The notes: a model not told the origin generated them from the sequence alone. Positions 42,287 to 52,496 are shown, numbered from the stretch's first letter. The stretch is DNA of 64,000 nucleotides from Syntrophorhabdaceae bacterium PtaU1.Bin034 (GCA_002067405.1 MVRP01000001.1:62001-126000), one strand, 5' to 3'. Translations and numbers: made by a program.

Positions 42287-42811
42287 CTATAACTCCTCAA
42301 TGACTAACCTGTCATTCGTGTAAATGCATATTTCGGATGCGATGAGCATTGCTTCCTTCACAATTTCGAGCGCGCTCAGGTCCGCATGTTTCACGAGTGC
42401 CTTTGCTGCGGCTTGGGCGTACGGGCCGCCTGATCCTATGGCCGCGATTCCGTCATCCGGCTCGACCACATCCCCGGTGCCTGAAAGGATAAAGGTATGG
42501 TCCGCATCCGCGATCAGGAGAAGGGCTTCCAGCCGGCGAAGCAGCCGGTCGGTTCTCCAGTCCTTCGCGAGCTCCACCGAAGCCCGCGTGATGTTGCCAT
42601 TATACTGCTCAAGTTTCTTCTCGAAGCGTTCAAACAGGGTAAAGGCATCGGCGGTTGCCCCTGCGAAGCCGGCAAGGCACTTGTCCTGGTAGAGTTTTCG
42701 CACCTTTTTTGCGGTGTGTTTCATCACCGTATTCTGCAGGGTGACCTGCCCGTCACCGGCCAAAGCGACCTTATTTTTGTGCCTTACACAAAGAATTGTG
42801 GTACTTTTCAT
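42287..42811 (-). CDS. hslV: ATP-dependent protease peptidase subunit HslV
   Basis: 174 residues from the ATG at 42811, one base after the xerC stop; the open frame further upstream lies inside xerC. The sequence starts [20 protein letters not shown]. The catalytic Thr becomes N-terminal after removal of the short propeptide, as in other HslV proteins. [17 protein letters not shown] is the usual C-terminal signature. It forms the proteolytic core with HslU. Confidence 0.96.
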   Translation of the reverse strand: MKSTTILCVRHKNKVALAGDGQVTLQNTVMKHTAKKVRKLYQDKCLAGFAGATADAFTLFERFEKKLEQYNGNITRASVELAKDWRTDRLLRRLEALLLIADADHTFILSGTGDVVEPDDGIAAIGSGGPYAQAAAKALVKHADLSALEIVKEAMLIASEICIYTNDRLVIEEL

Positions 42812-42812
42812 T

Positions 42813-43697
42813 TTATCTTCTCGGATGGGCCTTGTCGTATATCTCCATGATCTTGTCAATGGAGATGTGGGTATATTTCTGGGTTGTTGAAAGCTTGGAA
42901 TGGCCCAGCAACTCCTGGATGCTCCGAAGATCGGCTCCGCCGTTGAGCATGTGGGTTGCAAAGGAATGTCTTATACCGTGGAGCGCGAGGTTCTTGAAAA
43001 GGCTCGCGTCCAGTTGGTGCTTCTTCATCACTTTCAAGAGGCCCCGGTAGGAGAGCTTGTTGCCCTGCCTGTTCACAAACAGGGCGTTCACCGATTCCCT
43101 CCGCCTGCCCCGGACCTCCTCCATGTAACGTTCCAATGCATCGCGGGCTTTCTCGCCAAACGGCAGAACCCGTTCCTTGCCGCCTTTTCCTTTGACGAGG
43201 GCCAGGGACCCTTCCATGTGGACATCGCCGACAGTAAGATCAAGCGCTTCCTGCGCCCTCATCCCTGTAGAATAGATGAGCTCGAAAATTGCCCGGTTCC
43301 TTAAGTTGATCCAGGTTTCCCCGGGCAAGGTGTCGAGGAAATGAAATATCTCGTCCACTGTGTAGAACTTCGGCAGCTTCTTCTCGATCCTCGGGTTCTT
43401 TATCAAGGAAGCCGGGTTTTCTTTGATATACCCTTTCTTCTTGAGGAATTTAAAGAAAACCTTGATCGACGATACCTTCCTGGAGAGCGATGATTTCTTC
43501 AGACCCCCGTACAACTCCGCCACGTAAGCCCGAATTACCTTATGATCGACTTCGTCGATCCGGTTCTTCTTCAGGTATGACAGGAAATTCCTGATATCCC
43601 CCTCGTAGGCGCGCATCGTGTTCGGCGACGCATCTTTCTGTGTTACCAGATAGTGGTAGAATTCATCAGCGAAGTCCCCAAGATCTTTTGTATCCAT
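42813..43697 (-). CDS. xerC: XerC/D-type tyrosine recombinase
   Basis: 294 residues. The N-terminal SAM-like DNA-binding domain ([20 protein letters not shown]) is followed by the catalytic domain with Arg ([11 protein letters not shown]), [24 protein letters not shown] and the nucleophile Tyr. The xerC-hslV-hslU order is common in bacteria (codV-clpQY type), which favours a housekeeping chromosome-dimer recombinase over a mobile-element integrase. No ribosome site precedes the ATG; a promoter sits so close that the mRNA could be leaderless. Confidence 0.92.
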   Translation of the reverse strand: MDTKDLGDFADEFYHYLVTQKDASPNTMRAYEGDIRNFLSYLKKNRIDEVDHKVIRAYVAELYGGLKKSSLSRKVSSIKVFFKFLKKKGYIKENPASLIKNPRIEKKLPKFYTVDEIFHFLDTLPGETWINLRNRAIFELIYSTGMRAQEALDLTVGDVHMEGSLALVKGKGGKERVLPFGEKARDALERYMEEVRGRRRESVNALFVNRQGNKLSYRGLLKVMKKHQLDASLFKNLALHGIRHSFATHMLNGGADLRSIQELLGHSKLSTTQKYTHISIDKIMEIYDKAHPRR

Positions 43698-43706
43698 AAG
43701 ATTATT

Positions 43707-43734
43707 ATTCTATTACGTTTTTCCAAATAATCAA
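43707..43734 (-). promoter_or_regulatory. Promoter of the xerC-hslVU-arg operon
   Basis: On the minus strand TTGATT (43734-43729), 16 bases, TAGAAT (43712-43707). The predicted start of transcription is about three bases from the xerC ATG at 43697. The remaining spacer up to 43946 shows nothing else clear. Confidence 0.55.
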
Positions 43735-43946
43735 GCATTTTCCATGATTCTGCGCGTTCCGGGCGGCTCCCTGGTGCGGCATCAGTGCTTCTCCGGACCC
43801 ATGCCGTTTGCTACGTTAGTCCGTACTCAAGTGATTGAACGTGGGTCCGTTTTTGGGCCTGCTTTCGACGCTTGACTTCCTTCTGCGTGCTATGCTAACA
43901 ATCAAGAAAGAATAAAGATGAATCGCTGAACGAGGCAGGGAGCAGG

Positions 43947-45890
43947 ATGAACTATCCGCACGTTTTTTCCCCCGGACGCATCGGACCCCTCACCACCAAA
44001 AATCGAATAAAGTACGCGGCCACGGAGTCGAACTTCAACACCCAGGATGGGTTCGTGACCGACAAAGAGATAGCTTACCTCGAAGCCCAGGCGTGCGGGG
44101 GTGCGGGTATCGTTACCACTCAGGGGGCTCATCCTGATATAAAGGGGGAGGGGAAAGGCTTTCGAGGGACCATGTCCATCGCTCACGACCGCTTCATCCC
44201 CGGGCTCGCCAAGCTGGCCGAAGCCATCAAGAGCAACGGCGCCCTTGCGGCACTGCAGATCCTTCACTGCGGCAGGGAAGGCGGTGTAGACCTGGATTAC
44301 TGCCTTATGCCCTCCGTTGTGCCTCAACGGCTTTCTTATTTCAAACCACCGAGGGAGATCACACCTGCCGAAATAAAACAGGCTGTCAAGGACCACGTTG
44401 CCGCGGCGCGACGGGCCGTTGATGCCGGGTATGACATGATAGAGCTGTCAGGTATCGTGGGGTACCTCATCTCTACCTTTATATCCCGCTACACGAACAA
44501 GAGGCAGGACGAGTACGGCGGTGAAACACTCAGGGAAAGGTGCCGCCTCATGGTGGAGATCCTGGGGGCTATTAAGGCTGAAGTAGGCGACAGGTTCCCG
44601 GTGGGGATACGCCTGTGCGGTGCCGAGCTGATCGATGACCGGGGTGGCAACACGCTGGAGGAGAGCATCGAGAGCTTTCGCATCGCGGAAGAAGCGGGCG
44701 CCGACTATGTGAGCGTCACCATCGGGTGGCATGAATCGTCTTTGTCCGTCATTACGCGGGATGTGCCCATGGGCCACTGGCTTTGGGTGGCCGATCGCGT
44801 CAAAAAGCTCGTGAACGTTCCTGTCATGATGGCATTTCGCCTCTTTCTGCCTGATATTCCCGAAAAAGCCATTGCTGACGGCACTATCGATTTCTGGGAG
44901 GCATGCCGTCCCATGATCGCCGACCCGCAACTGCCGTTGAAGGCGGCTGAAGGAAGAACGAACGAAATAGTCCCGTGCATCGCCTGTAACCTCTGTTTTT
45001 CCCGCCTCTATTATCACCAACCGATCATGTGCACGGTGAGACCTTCTCTCGGCCACGAGAGAGAAAAAGAGTGGGGCTACTATGGCTTCCGGCCGGCAAA
45101 AACACGAAAGAAGATCGGCGTGATCGGCGGAGGACCGGCAGGATTACAGTTCGCGGCAGTAGCGGCGGAAAAAGGACACCAGGTCACATTGTGGGAAAAG
45201 AAATCATCCGTGGGCGGGAATATACTGCTCGCGTCAAAAGTGGACGACGGAGAGGATGAACTGCTCCGTCCTATCCGATACCTTGAAGGTCAGTGCCGGA
45301 AGGCAGGGGTAAGAATAGAGCAGGGCACGGAGTGTACGGCCGAAACGGCGCGCAGACAGAATCTCGACATGCTGGTCATAGCGGCCGGTTCCTTCTTTAA
45401 GGCCTTGCCCCGATCAGCCGAAGGTCTATCTTATCTCACCCCGGCCGATGTTATCGAAAAGGAGGAAAGGCCGGGGAAAAAGGTGGGCATTCTCGGGGGC
45501 GACGGAGTGGGCCTCGCGGTCGCGGTCTATCTGCTTCGCCAGGGCGAACACGACATCACACTGATCGAGGAATCGGGACGGCTCGGACGCGACGTGAGCC
45601 CTTTCTATCTCTGGCGCTACCTGAAGCTCTTCAAGGAAAGGGGCGTTACGTTCCTGACACGGGCAACGCCTGTACGTCTCTCCGGCGGAGAGATAACAGT
45701 GTCGTCGCCCAAGGGGGAAAGAACAGTATTGGTAGACAATATCATTGTGGCAATAAGGCAGAACCCTGAAGAATGGAAGACAGCCTACTCCGGTTGCGCT
45801 CCGGAAGTGTACGTAATCGGTGACGCCAAGAGACCGAGGCGGCTTCACAACGCCATCCACGACGGCTACCGAATGGGTATGCATATATGA
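43947..45890 (+). CDS. Old-yellow-enzyme-type FMN/[4Fe-4S]/FAD oxidoreductase (2-enoate / dienoyl-CoA reductase family)
   Basis: 647 residues. A TIM-barrel OYE domain (1-340: ALQILHCGREGG, NKRQDEYGGETLRERC) is followed by a [4Fe-4S] site (CIACNLC ... C) and an FAD/NAD half (IGVIGGGPAGLQFAA, KVGILGGDGVGLAVA). The family reduces activated C=C bonds of enoates or CoA thioesters using NAD(P)H. Two oddities: the cluster spacing is C-x2-C-x2-C rather than the usual C-x2-C-x3-C, and the normally His-containing segment before GYLI reads ELSGIVGYLI. This points to an unusual substrate. It overlaps the following ferredoxin gene by four bases. Confidence 0.88.
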   Translation: MNYPHVFSPGRIGPLTTKNRIKYAATESNFNTQDGFVTDKEIAYLEAQACGGAGIVTTQGAHPDIKGEGKGFRGTMSIAHDRFIPGLAKLAEAIKSNGALAALQILHCGREGGVDLDYCLMPSVVPQRLSYFKPPREITPAEIKQAVKDHVAAARRAVDAGYDMIELSGIVGYLISTFISRYTNKRQDEYGGETLRERCRLMVEILGAIKAEVGDRFPVGIRLCGAELIDDRGGNTLEESIESFRIAEEAGADYVSVTIGWHESSLSVITRDVPMGHWLWVADRVKKLVNVPVMMAFRLFLPDIPEKAIADGTIDFWEACRPMIADPQLPLKAAEGRTNEIVPCIACNLCFSRLYYHQPIMCTVRPSLGHEREKEWGYYGFRPAKTRKKIGVIGGGPAGLQFAAVAAEKGHQVTLWEKKSSVGGNILLASKVDDGEDELLRPIRYLEGQCRKAGVRIEQGTECTAETARRQNLDMLVIAAGSFFKALPRSAEGLSYLTPADVIEKEERPGKKVGILGGDGVGLAVAVYLLRQGEHDITLIEESGRLGRDVSPFYLWRYLKLFKERGVTFLTRATPVRLSGGEITVSSPKGERTVLVDNIIVAIRQNPEEWKTAYSGCAPEVYVIGDAKRPRRLHNAIHDGYRMGMHI

Positions 45891-46078
45891 TCCCGATGAT
45901 CGATATGGACAAATGCACGGGATGCAAGAAATGTGTTGAGGTCTGTCCTCCTCGGGCTATTGTCCTGAAAGAGAAAAAGGCACAAATAGAGGATGAGTTC
46001 TGTGAGGAGTGCGGCTACTGTGCAGGCGAATGCCCGGTGGGAGCCATCCACGTACCGTTTCCCCGGTTCGGAACCTGA
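45887..46078 (+). CDS. Two-cluster 4Fe-4S ferredoxin
   Basis: 63 residues with CTGCKKCVEVCP and CEECGYCAGECP, two classical [4Fe-4S] sites. It is translationally coupled (ATGA) to the OYE-type reductase and may be its electron carrier or a subunit. The pair is probably one transcription unit ended before the tig promoter. Confidence 0.92.
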   Translation: MIPMIDMDKCTGCKKCVEVCPPRAIVLKEKKAQIEDEFCEECGYCAGECPVGAIHVPFPRFGT

Positions 46079-46155
46079 TTCCCGGAAGCATTGTCTGGAT
46101 ACAAATAACCGCCTGTTTATTAGCTTTTTGCGGGTGTGAACCCGGACATGGCCAC

Positions 46156-46184
46156 TTGATAATTTCCTCTTTTGCAGGTATAAT
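46156..46184 (+). promoter_or_regulatory. Sigma-70 promoter of tig-clpP-clpX
   Basis: TTGATA (46156-46161), 17 bases, then a perfect TATAAT (46179-46184), 56 bases before the tig ATG. Confidence 0.8.
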
Positions 46185-46239
46185 ACCAAATTCACAAAGA
46201 AAACATCATTCCCCTTTTTCGGAAAATTGCGGAGGATAC

Positions 46240-47517
46240 ATGAAGGTAGAGGTAGAAAGTCTGGATAGCGTCAGAAAGAATATCGAGGTGGTTCTCGACG
46301 AGAGCAAGGTCAACGAGCTACGCGAAGGGATATATCAAGACCTGAAGAAGCATGCAAAAATTAAAGGCTTTCGGCCGGGGAAAGTGCCGAGATCCATCAT
46401 CCAGACCTACTACAAGGACTACATAGAAGACGAGCTGAAGAGAAAGATGGTAGAGGAGACGATGGGCGATGCCCTTTCCGAGACGAAAGTGGAGCCGGTG
46501 AGCGAGCCTCGCGTCGAGTTCCTTGAGGATGAGGGCCGGTTCGGATACAAAATGGAATGTGAAGTGGTGCCCGAGTTCGAAACGCCTCCTTACAAAGGCA
46601 TTGAGGTAGAGGCAGAGAAGATCGATGTAACCGAAGAAGATATTGCCAAAAGACTTGAATCCATGCAGCAGATGCACACGCAGTTGATGGACAGAGAGGG
46701 AGATCAGCCGGCGCAGAAAGGCGATTTCGTGATCGTGAAATATGAGGCTTCTCACGACGGAAAACCGGTGAAGGGTGTGAAGGCTGAATCGTATCCTCTT
46801 GACTTGGGTAGCGCCAACCTTACCCCCGAGTTCGAAAACGGGATCGTGGGAATGAAGGTGGGCGAGGAGAAGGAGATAGCCATTCCCTTCGCAGCGGACT
46901 ACCCGGATAAGGATGTGGCGGGGAAAACCCTTCTCTTCAAGGTTGAATTAAAGGAAATCAAGGAGAAGAAACTGCCGGAACTGAACGACGATTTCGCAAA
47001 GGACCTCTCTTTCGAGAACATGGATCAATTGAGAGCGGAAGTAAAGAAAGGGCTGGAGACGGAAAAAGAAGGTCAGAGAAAGAATATTATTGCCGAGCAG
47101 ATAGTGAACTCCCTCCTTGAAAAGAGTGACTTCCCCGTGCCGGCTAGGATGGCGCAGAAGCGGGCAGAGATGCTCGTGGAGGATGCCAGATCGCGGATGA
47201 AGGTAGGGACGCTGAGCGATGAGGAAGACAGAAGTCTCAACACCGCGTTGCTGAAAGAATACGAGCCGGAGGCACAGAAGAGAATCAAGATGGGATTGAT
47301 CCTCGCCAAAATCGCGGAGCAGGAGGGGCTTAAGGTAGAGGACAGTGAGGTTGACGAGCGGCTTCAGCGAATTGCAGAAGAAACCAAGAGGGCTTATGAT
47401 TATATAAGAGAATTCTATGAGAAATACAATCTTAGGGGCAACCTTAAGACGAGCATGCTCGAGGAGAAAACAATGAATCTTCTCATCGAGAACGCGGCAG
47501 TGAAGGAGAAACAATGA
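46240..47517 (+). CDS. tig: Trigger factor
   Basis: 425 residues from the ATG at 46240 with GGAGG just upstream; the open frame to the left belongs to the ferredoxin region. The ribosome-binding N-domain contains [14 protein letters not shown] (the GFRxGKxP signature). An FKBP-type PPIase domain follows ([11 protein letters not shown]) and then the helical C-domain. It is a ribosome-bound chaperone. clpP begins four bases before its stop. Confidence 0.97.
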   Translation: MKVEVESLDSVRKNIEVVLDESKVNELREGIYQDLKKHAKIKGFRPGKVPRSIIQTYYKDYIEDELKRKMVEETMGDALSETKVEPVSEPRVEFLEDEGRFGYKMECEVVPEFETPPYKGIEVEAEKIDVTEEDIAKRLESMQQMHTQLMDREGDQPAQKGDFVIVKYEASHDGKPVKGVKAESYPLDLGSANLTPEFENGIVGMKVGEEKEIAIPFAADYPDKDVAGKTLLFKVELKEIKEKKLPELNDDFAKDLSFENMDQLRAEVKKGLETEKEGQRKNIIAEQIVNSLLEKSDFPVPARMAQKRAEMLVEDARSRMKVGTLSDEEDRSLNTALLKEYEPEAQKRIKMGLILAKIAEQEGLKVEDSEVDERLQRIAEETKRAYDYIREFYEKYNLRGNLKTSMLEEKTMNLLIENAAVKEKQ

Positions 47518-48098
47518 ATCTAGTACCAATGGTCATCGAGAAGGACGGGCGGGGAGAAAGGGCCTACGACATATATTCAAGGTTGCTCAAGGAGCGAATA
47601 GTCTTCCTCGGCACCGCAATAGACGATGTTGTGGCCAATCTCATTATTGCCCAGCTACTCTTCCTCGAATCGGAGGACCCGACAAAGGAAATTTACATCT
47701 ATGTCAATTCACCCGGAGGGTTGATCACGAGTGGACTGGCAATTTATGATACAATGCAGTATGTGAAACCCCCCATCGCCACTATATGCATAGGCCAGGC
47801 GGCAAGCATGGGAGCCGTCTTGCTGGCGGGTGGGGCCAAGGGCAAGCGCTACGCCCTTCCACATGCGCGGGTGCTCATACACCAGCCCCTGGGCGGCGCC
47901 CAAGGACAGGCGACTGACATCGACATCCAGGCACGTGAGATATTAAGGATGAGGGAAGAGATCAACACAATATTCACCAAGCATACCGGTCAGGATATGG
48001 AAAAGATCAGGCAGGATACGGAGCGAGATTTCTTTATGACTGCGGAACAGGCGCTTAAGTACGGTATCATAGACCAGATCGTGGAGAAAAGAGCATGA
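47514..48098 (+). CDS. clpP: ATP-dependent Clp protease proteolytic subunit
   Basis: 194 residues. The catalytic Ser is in [11 protein letters not shown], the His in [10 protein letters not shown] and the Asp in ERDFFM. It starts inside the tig stop (ATGA) and overlaps clpX by four bases, giving the conserved tig-clpP-clpX unit. Confidence 0.98.
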   Translation: MNLVPMVIEKDGRGERAYDIYSRLLKERIVFLGTAIDDVVANLIIAQLLFLESEDPTKEIYIYVNSPGGLITSGLAIYDTMQYVKPPIATICIGQAASMGAVLLAGGAKGKRYALPHARVLIHQPLGGAQGQATDIDIQAREILRMREEINTIFTKHTGQDMEKIRQDTERDFFMTAEQALKYGIIDQIVEKRA

Positions 48099-49354
48099 CA
48101 GTGATGAAGAAGAATAACGGAAGGACGATGAAGCTTCATTGTTCCTTCTGCGGTAAAAGCCAGGACGAGGTAAAGAAACTGATTGCCGGTCCTATGGTTT
48201 ATATATGCGATGAGTGCATCGAGCTGTGCAACGAGATCATCCAGGAAGAGGCTAAGCGGGAGAGGTTCGAGTATATAAAGACCTCCATACCGAAGCCCCA
48301 TGAGATCAGAAGGATACTCGATGATTACGTCATCGGCCAGGACTTTGCGAAGAAAGTCCTTTCGGTTGCCGTTTACAACCATTACAAGAGAATTGAATCC
48401 CGGACGACCTTCGACGATGTAGAAATCCAGAAGAGCAACATCCTGCTCGTCGGCCCTACGGGATCGGGCAAGACCTTGCTCGCCCAGACCCTCGCGAAGA
48501 TCCTCCATGTGCCCTTTACCATCGCCGATGCCACGACCCTTACCGAGGCAGGCTACGTGGGCGAGGACGTTGAGAACATTATTCTCAATCTGCTCCAATC
48601 AGCGGATTACAACATCGAGCGGGCCGAGAAGGGAATCGTTTATATCGATGAGATAGACAAAATCTCGAAGAAGACGGACAGCCCCTCCATCACCCGCGAT
48701 GTATCGGGCGAAGGTGTGCAGCAGGCGCTGCTCAAGATCATAGAGGGTACCGTGGCCAATGTCCCGCCGAAGGGCGGCAGGAAACATCCGCAGCAGGATT
48801 ACATCAAGGTGGATACCACAAATATCCTCTTTATATGCGGTGGAGCTTTCCACGGGCTTGAATCGATCATCGCCAACCGGATAGGCAGGAAGAGTATCGG
48901 TTTTGGCGTTGACGTCGAGGGCGGAAGAGATAAAATGTACGGGGAGCTCATACGCGACGTTCAGCCGGAAGACCTGCTCAAATACGGCCTGATCCCGGAA
49001 TTCATCGGCAGGCTCCCTATCACCGCGACCCTTGAGGAGCTCGGTGAGGAAGTCCTGGTCGAGATACTGAAAAAGCCCAGAAACGCGATAGTAAAGCAGT
49101 ACAAGAAGCTCTTCGAGCTGGAGAATGTGAAACTTACCTTCACCGAAGGCGCAGTGCGCGGCATAGCCAGAGAGGCAATGAAGAAGAAAACGGGAGCAAG
49201 AGGATTGCGCTCGATCATGGAAAAAGTCATGCTTGACGTCATGTACGAACTCCCGTCAATTGCGAACGTGAAGGAGTGCGTCGTAAGCGAAGAAGTGATA
49301 GTCAACCACGAAAAGCCTATTCTCATTTACGAGGAAGAGGCGGAGATTGCCTGA
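48095..49354 (+). CDS. clpX: ATP-dependent Clp protease ATPase subunit ClpX
   Basis: 419 residues. The C4 zinc finger ([11 protein letters not shown] and CDECIELC), Walker [12 protein letters not shown], Walker [10 protein letters not shown] and the IGF-type loop (RKSIGFG) that contacts ClpP are all present. It unfolds tagged proteins for ClpP. The actual start may be an internal ATG a few codons downstream (MKKNNG or MKLHCSF). Confidence 0.98.
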   Translation: MTVMKKNNGRTMKLHCSFCGKSQDEVKKLIAGPMVYICDECIELCNEIIQEEAKRERFEYIKTSIPKPHEIRRILDDYVIGQDFAKKVLSVAVYNHYKRIESRTTFDDVEIQKSNILLVGPTGSGKTLLAQTLAKILHVPFTIADATTLTEAGYVGEDVENIILNLLQSADYNIERAEKGIVYIDEIDKISKKTDSPSITRDVSGEGVQQALLKIIEGTVANVPPKGGRKHPQQDYIKVDTTNILFICGGAFHGLESIIANRIGRKSIGFGVDVEGGRDKMYGELIRDVQPEDLLKYGLIPEFIGRLPITATLEELGEEVLVEILKKPRNAIVKQYKKLFELENVKLTFTEGAVRGIAREAMKKKTGARGLRSIMEKVMLDVMYELPSIANVKECVVSEEVIVNHEKPILIYEEEAEIA

Positions 49355-49359
49355 AGTCT

Positions 49360-49388
49360 TTGACTTTTAGACGCAAACCTGCTATAAA
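49360..49388 (+). promoter_or_regulatory. Promoter of the tRNA-Val/tRNA-Asp unit
   Basis: TTGACT (49360-49365), 17 bases, TATAAA (49383-49388); predicted start about eight bases before tRNA-Val. Confidence 0.75.
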
Positions 49389-49402
49389 TAGCGACGACAG
49401 TT

Positions 49403-49477
49403 GGGCGGGTAGCTCAGCGGGAGAGCATCGGCCTTACAAGCCGGGGGTCACAGGTTCAATCCCTGTTCCGCCTACCA
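49403..49477 (+). tRNA. tRNA-Val (anticodon UAC)
   Basis: A full cloverleaf folds by eye: acceptor GGGCGGG/TCCGCCT with two wobble pairs, anticodon loop CTTACAA (anticodon TAC, reads GUA), T-loop TTCAATC, and an encoded CCA end. Confidence 0.95.
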
Positions 49478-49526
49478 TGAAGTGCTAGCGTACCCAAGAG
49501 GGTGGGTCGCTTCGCGAGCCTTGCTC

Positions 49527-49551
49527 GTGGAGGGGCGACGCAAGCCCCAAT
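49527..49551. repeat. Dispersed 25-bp repeat, copy 2
   Basis: Sequence starting GTGGAGGGGCGACGCAAGCC is the inverse of the copy at 36495-36520. It lies in the spacer between two tRNA genes, next to a small CGAGC-CTT-GCTCG hairpin (49515-49527). Confidence 0.75.
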
Positions 49552-49568
49552 ATATTTGATAATGAAGC

Positions 49569-49645
<77 letters not shown>

Positions 49646-49660
49646 TTAATATTTCAAAGA

Positions 49661-49698
49661 AAATAGGGGGGTCTGATTTTCAGACCCCCCTATTTTTT
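49661..49698 (+). terminator. Rho-independent terminator after tRNA-Asp
   Basis: A 16-bp stem (AAATAGGGGGGTCTGA and its complement) with a 3-base loop, running into TATTTTTTG. Confidence 0.95.
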
Positions 49699-49940
49699 GT
49701 CTCCAGACTGTCTCCGGGGTGGTGTCTTGTTTTCTGTTCCGCAACACGGGCACATATTCTTCAACTACGCCTTGCCGAAGGACTCTATAATCTTCTCTTT
49801 CCGGACAAGACAGACATCAAGGAAACGCCAAGGACGAAAAAACACGAATTCAAGCTATCCTTCAGCTTTTGGAAGGAATGGGGGTAGAATAAACTCAGGA
49901 AGCTGCAGATAAGAATGTTCCTTCAAAAAAGCAGCGACAC

Positions 49941-49973
49941 AATTGTCGAAAAGAAAGACGGCTTTCGACAATT
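49941..49973. repeat. 11-bp inverted repeat in the spacer before the FecR gene
   Basis: AATTGTCGAAA (49941-49951) and TTTCGACAATT (49963-49973) are perfect complements with an 11-base spacer. The region 49699-50090 contains no convincing gene; this and the repeat at 50056-50079 are its only clear structures. Confidence 0.55.
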
Positions 49974-50055
49974 CGCGGGCTGATATGCTTCGAGCATTAC
50001 GAAAAACCCCAATGAACATGCGTGCTAATTTCTGTCTCGCACACTGGCACGTTTG

Positions 50056-50079
50056 TTGCTGTTCCATTAATAACAGCAA
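50056..50079 (+). repeat. 8-bp inverted repeat just upstream of the FecR gene ribosome site
   Basis: TTGCTGTT and AACAGCAA with spacer CCATTAAT lie directly before the GGGGG ribosome site of the next gene. It could be an operator or an mRNA hairpin affecting translation. Confidence 0.5.
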
Positions 50080-50090
50080 AGGGGGTTGAC

Positions 50091-52496
50091 ATGATGCTCA
50101 TAAGGTGTGCGGTACTTCTCGCGATTGTCTTGTCGGCGCCGGTGCTTTCCATGGCCGCCGACCCGGGCGCCCTTTACTTCAGGTTGATAGAAGGCGACGT
50201 TCAGATGAAGATGGAGGACAATGCCGATTGGGTCCCTGCGGCCGCAAACACACCTATTTATCAGGGAGACAGACTTTGGGTTCCTGACGATGCCAGAACT
50301 GAAGTCCGGTTCAGAAACGGTACTTCGCTGAGGCTAGGACACAACACCGCATTGGAGGTGAGCACCGCCGAACAGGATGCCTACCGGCTCTACCTGGATG
50401 AGGGCAGAGCTTACGTTAATTTTAAGGGCCCTCAACAATCAGCGTTCACGATAGACACTCCCGAAGGTTCGGTACGACCGGAAACTGATTCGATCTTCAT
50501 GGTGGAAGTCCAGGAGAACGGCGACGCCGCGGTTTCGGTGATTAGTGGGAACGTCTATGTAAGTCGTGAAGCCGGAGAAATGAGGATTGCACCGGGAGAT
50601 CGATTGCTGCTTCGGAACAATGGCAAAAACCCCGAGCTTTGGGCACTTGCTCCGGAAGACGAGTGGATGCGGTGGAACAGGCAAAGAGACCGGGAGGTTT
50701 ACGGAACGCCGACCGGCCACAGCACTACCTACTTGCCTGATGAGCTAAAAACCTATTCTTCAGACTTCGATTCGAATGGAAGATGGGTAAATGTGCCTGA
50801 GTATGGCTATGTCTGGACACCGACCGTCGTTGTCGCCGCTGATTGGTCTCCGTACAGGATCGGCCGCTGGGTGTGGATAAGGGGCGACTATGTATGGATC
50901 TCCCATGAACGCTGGGGGTGGGCGCCATACCACTACGGACGATGGGCACATGTGCACAAAATAGGATGGTGCTGGATCCCTCCGGGCCGTGGTGCGGTTC
51001 ACTGGGGTCCGGGATACGTAGGCTGGGTGCACACCTCTTCGCGCGTGTCGTGGGTCCCCCTCGCCCCACGCGAGACCTACTACGGTCGCGGTCACTTTGG
51101 ACCGCACAGTGTTAATATCACTCGGGTCAACGTCCAGAAGACCGTAGTAACCAATGTGTACAAAAACATCCACGTGGTAAACGGTGTGACGACCGTCCAG
51201 CGGGACTCCTTCATTGCGGGAAGGACTGCGGAGCACAGGGTAAAAGAAAACCCGTTCCTGAACCAGCGCCCTTCTTTGGGTGCTCCGCAAATCAAGCCGG
51301 TGCATGCGACCGTAATGCCGGTCGTCAAGTCAATCCCGCTCGCAAAGCAGCCGCCGCAAAGGATACGTGAAGCCGTACACAGGCCGGATTTTGGCCGGGG
51401 GCAGGGCGGCAAAATCCCCGCGGGACCGGTAAAAGCGACCCCATTGCCTGCAGACCGGACGCCTGACCGGAGAATTGGTGCGCCGGAACGAGAGAGGGTA
51501 GATGCATCTCAAGCGAAAAGGCCTGCAGCCGAGCAGGGGGTGAGGCCGGATGGAAAGACCGGCCAAACAGGGAAGCCGACAGGCCCCGGGAACCGGTACG
51601 ACAATGCATCGGCTCACGGAACTCCCGGCCCTATTGGGCAGGCTAATTCGGGTAAGCCCGGTTTCGAGGGCCGCACCTCCCTAGGAGTGCAGCCTGCAAA
51701 GCCGACAGCCAAGGACGGGGTCACTCGCTACACCACAAAAGATGTGGCAACCAAAAGACAAGACCGGCCGGACAAGCCCAACAACGACGTCGTGCAGAGA
51801 GATCAGCGGTTCCAGCCATCACCCGCTCGGGCGCAGAGAGATGAAAAGCCTCGACCGGGGAACGCTGCCGGGCCGCCGACAGGCAATCGCGGCGCGACGG
51901 AGAGGAGCAAAGAAACCAGACCCGCCGGGACCACGGACCAGAGACCCCGGACTGCAGCCGAGCCGGTACAGGCACCGGTGATGAGACCGGATCAGCGGCA
52001 GGCTCAACCGGTTGAAATCCAACGAAAGAATCCAGGCGAAGGCGGTCGCAATGCGCCTCAGCCTGTGTCCAGACCGCGAATAGAACCTCCTGCCCGAACC
52101 CAACAGCTTCCCCCAGCCCCTGCAGCCCAGCCGAGACCATCTTTTGCTCCTGTTGAACGACCGAAGCAAGCCAATGTTCACGCGCCGCCCTCTCCGCAGC
52201 CTCGCGAATCGTCGTCGAGGCCGGTCAACCCTGCCAAGCCTCCGTCCGTGCCGAAAGATGTTGCGAGGACGAATGCCGGTCAACCCAGGCAGGCAGTCGT
52301 TACCAAGCCTGCCGAAGTGCCCGCCGTAAAGCCGGCCGGGCCCCAAAGGAGGGAACCGGCGGGAGTTGCTGCGCCCAAAGTCGAATCGGCTCGGCCGAAA
52401 CAGGAGCAGCAGCCGGCACGCAGCGGCAATGGCCCGAGAGAGAACAAAGAAGGGGGTCATAATAACAGGCCTGACAACAACCGTCAGGGAAGGTAG
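50091..52496 (+). CDS. Secreted FecR / DUF6600-type protein with a long basic Pro-rich tail
   Basis: 801 residues from the ATG at 50091 (GGGGG seven bases upstream). A signal peptide (MMLIRCAVLLAIVLSAPVLSMAA) is followed by a FecR-like beta domain (about 45-170, GDRLWVPDDARTEVRFRNG) and a Trp/Tyr-rich DUF6600-like segment (about 220-320, RWVWIRGDYVWISHERWGW). About 430 residues of low-complexity Pro/Arg/Lys/Gln-rich sequence complete the protein. It is probably periplasmic or surface-exposed. Partners cannot be told from the sequence. It is monocistronic; the adjacent kinase gene converges on it. Confidence 0.85.
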   Translation: MMLIRCAVLLAIVLSAPVLSMAADPGALYFRLIEGDVQMKMEDNADWVPAAANTPIYQGDRLWVPDDARTEVRFRNGTSLRLGHNTALEVSTAEQDAYRLYLDEGRAYVNFKGPQQSAFTIDTPEGSVRPETDSIFMVEVQENGDAAVSVISGNVYVSREAGEMRIAPGDRLLLRNNGKNPELWALAPEDEWMRWNRQRDREVYGTPTGHSTTYLPDELKTYSSDFDSNGRWVNVPEYGYVWTPTVVVAADWSPYRIGRWVWIRGDYVWISHERWGWAPYHYGRWAHVHKIGWCWIPPGRGAVHWGPGYVGWVHTSSRVSWVPLAPRETYYGRGHFGPHSVNITRVNVQKTVVTNVYKNIHVVNGVTTVQRDSFIAGRTAEHRVKENPFLNQRPSLGAPQIKPVHATVMPVVKSIPLAKQPPQRIREAVHRPDFGRGQGGKIPAGPVKATPLPADRTPDRRIGAPERERVDASQAKRPAAEQGVRPDGKTGQTGKPTGPGNRYDNASAHGTPGPIGQANSGKPGFEGRTSLGVQPAKPTAKDGVTRYTTKDVATKRQDRPDKPNNDVVQRDQRFQPSPARAQRDEKPRPGNAAGPPTGNRGATERSKETRPAGTTDQRPRTAAEPVQAPVMRPDQRQAQPVEIQRKNPGEGGRNAPQPVSRPRIEPPARTQQLPPAPAAQPRPSFAPVERPKQANVHAPPSPQPRESSSRPVNPAKPPSVPKDVARTNAGQPRQAVVTKPAEVPAVKPAGPQRREPAGVAAPKVESARPKQEQQPARSGNGPRENKEGGHNNRPDNNRQGR

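Noticed and set aside
42813..43697. Tyrosine recombinase as a sign of an integrated element
   Set aside because: It is joined to hslVU as in many genomes, and no attachment repeats or cargo genes are seen; a housekeeping XerC is more likely.
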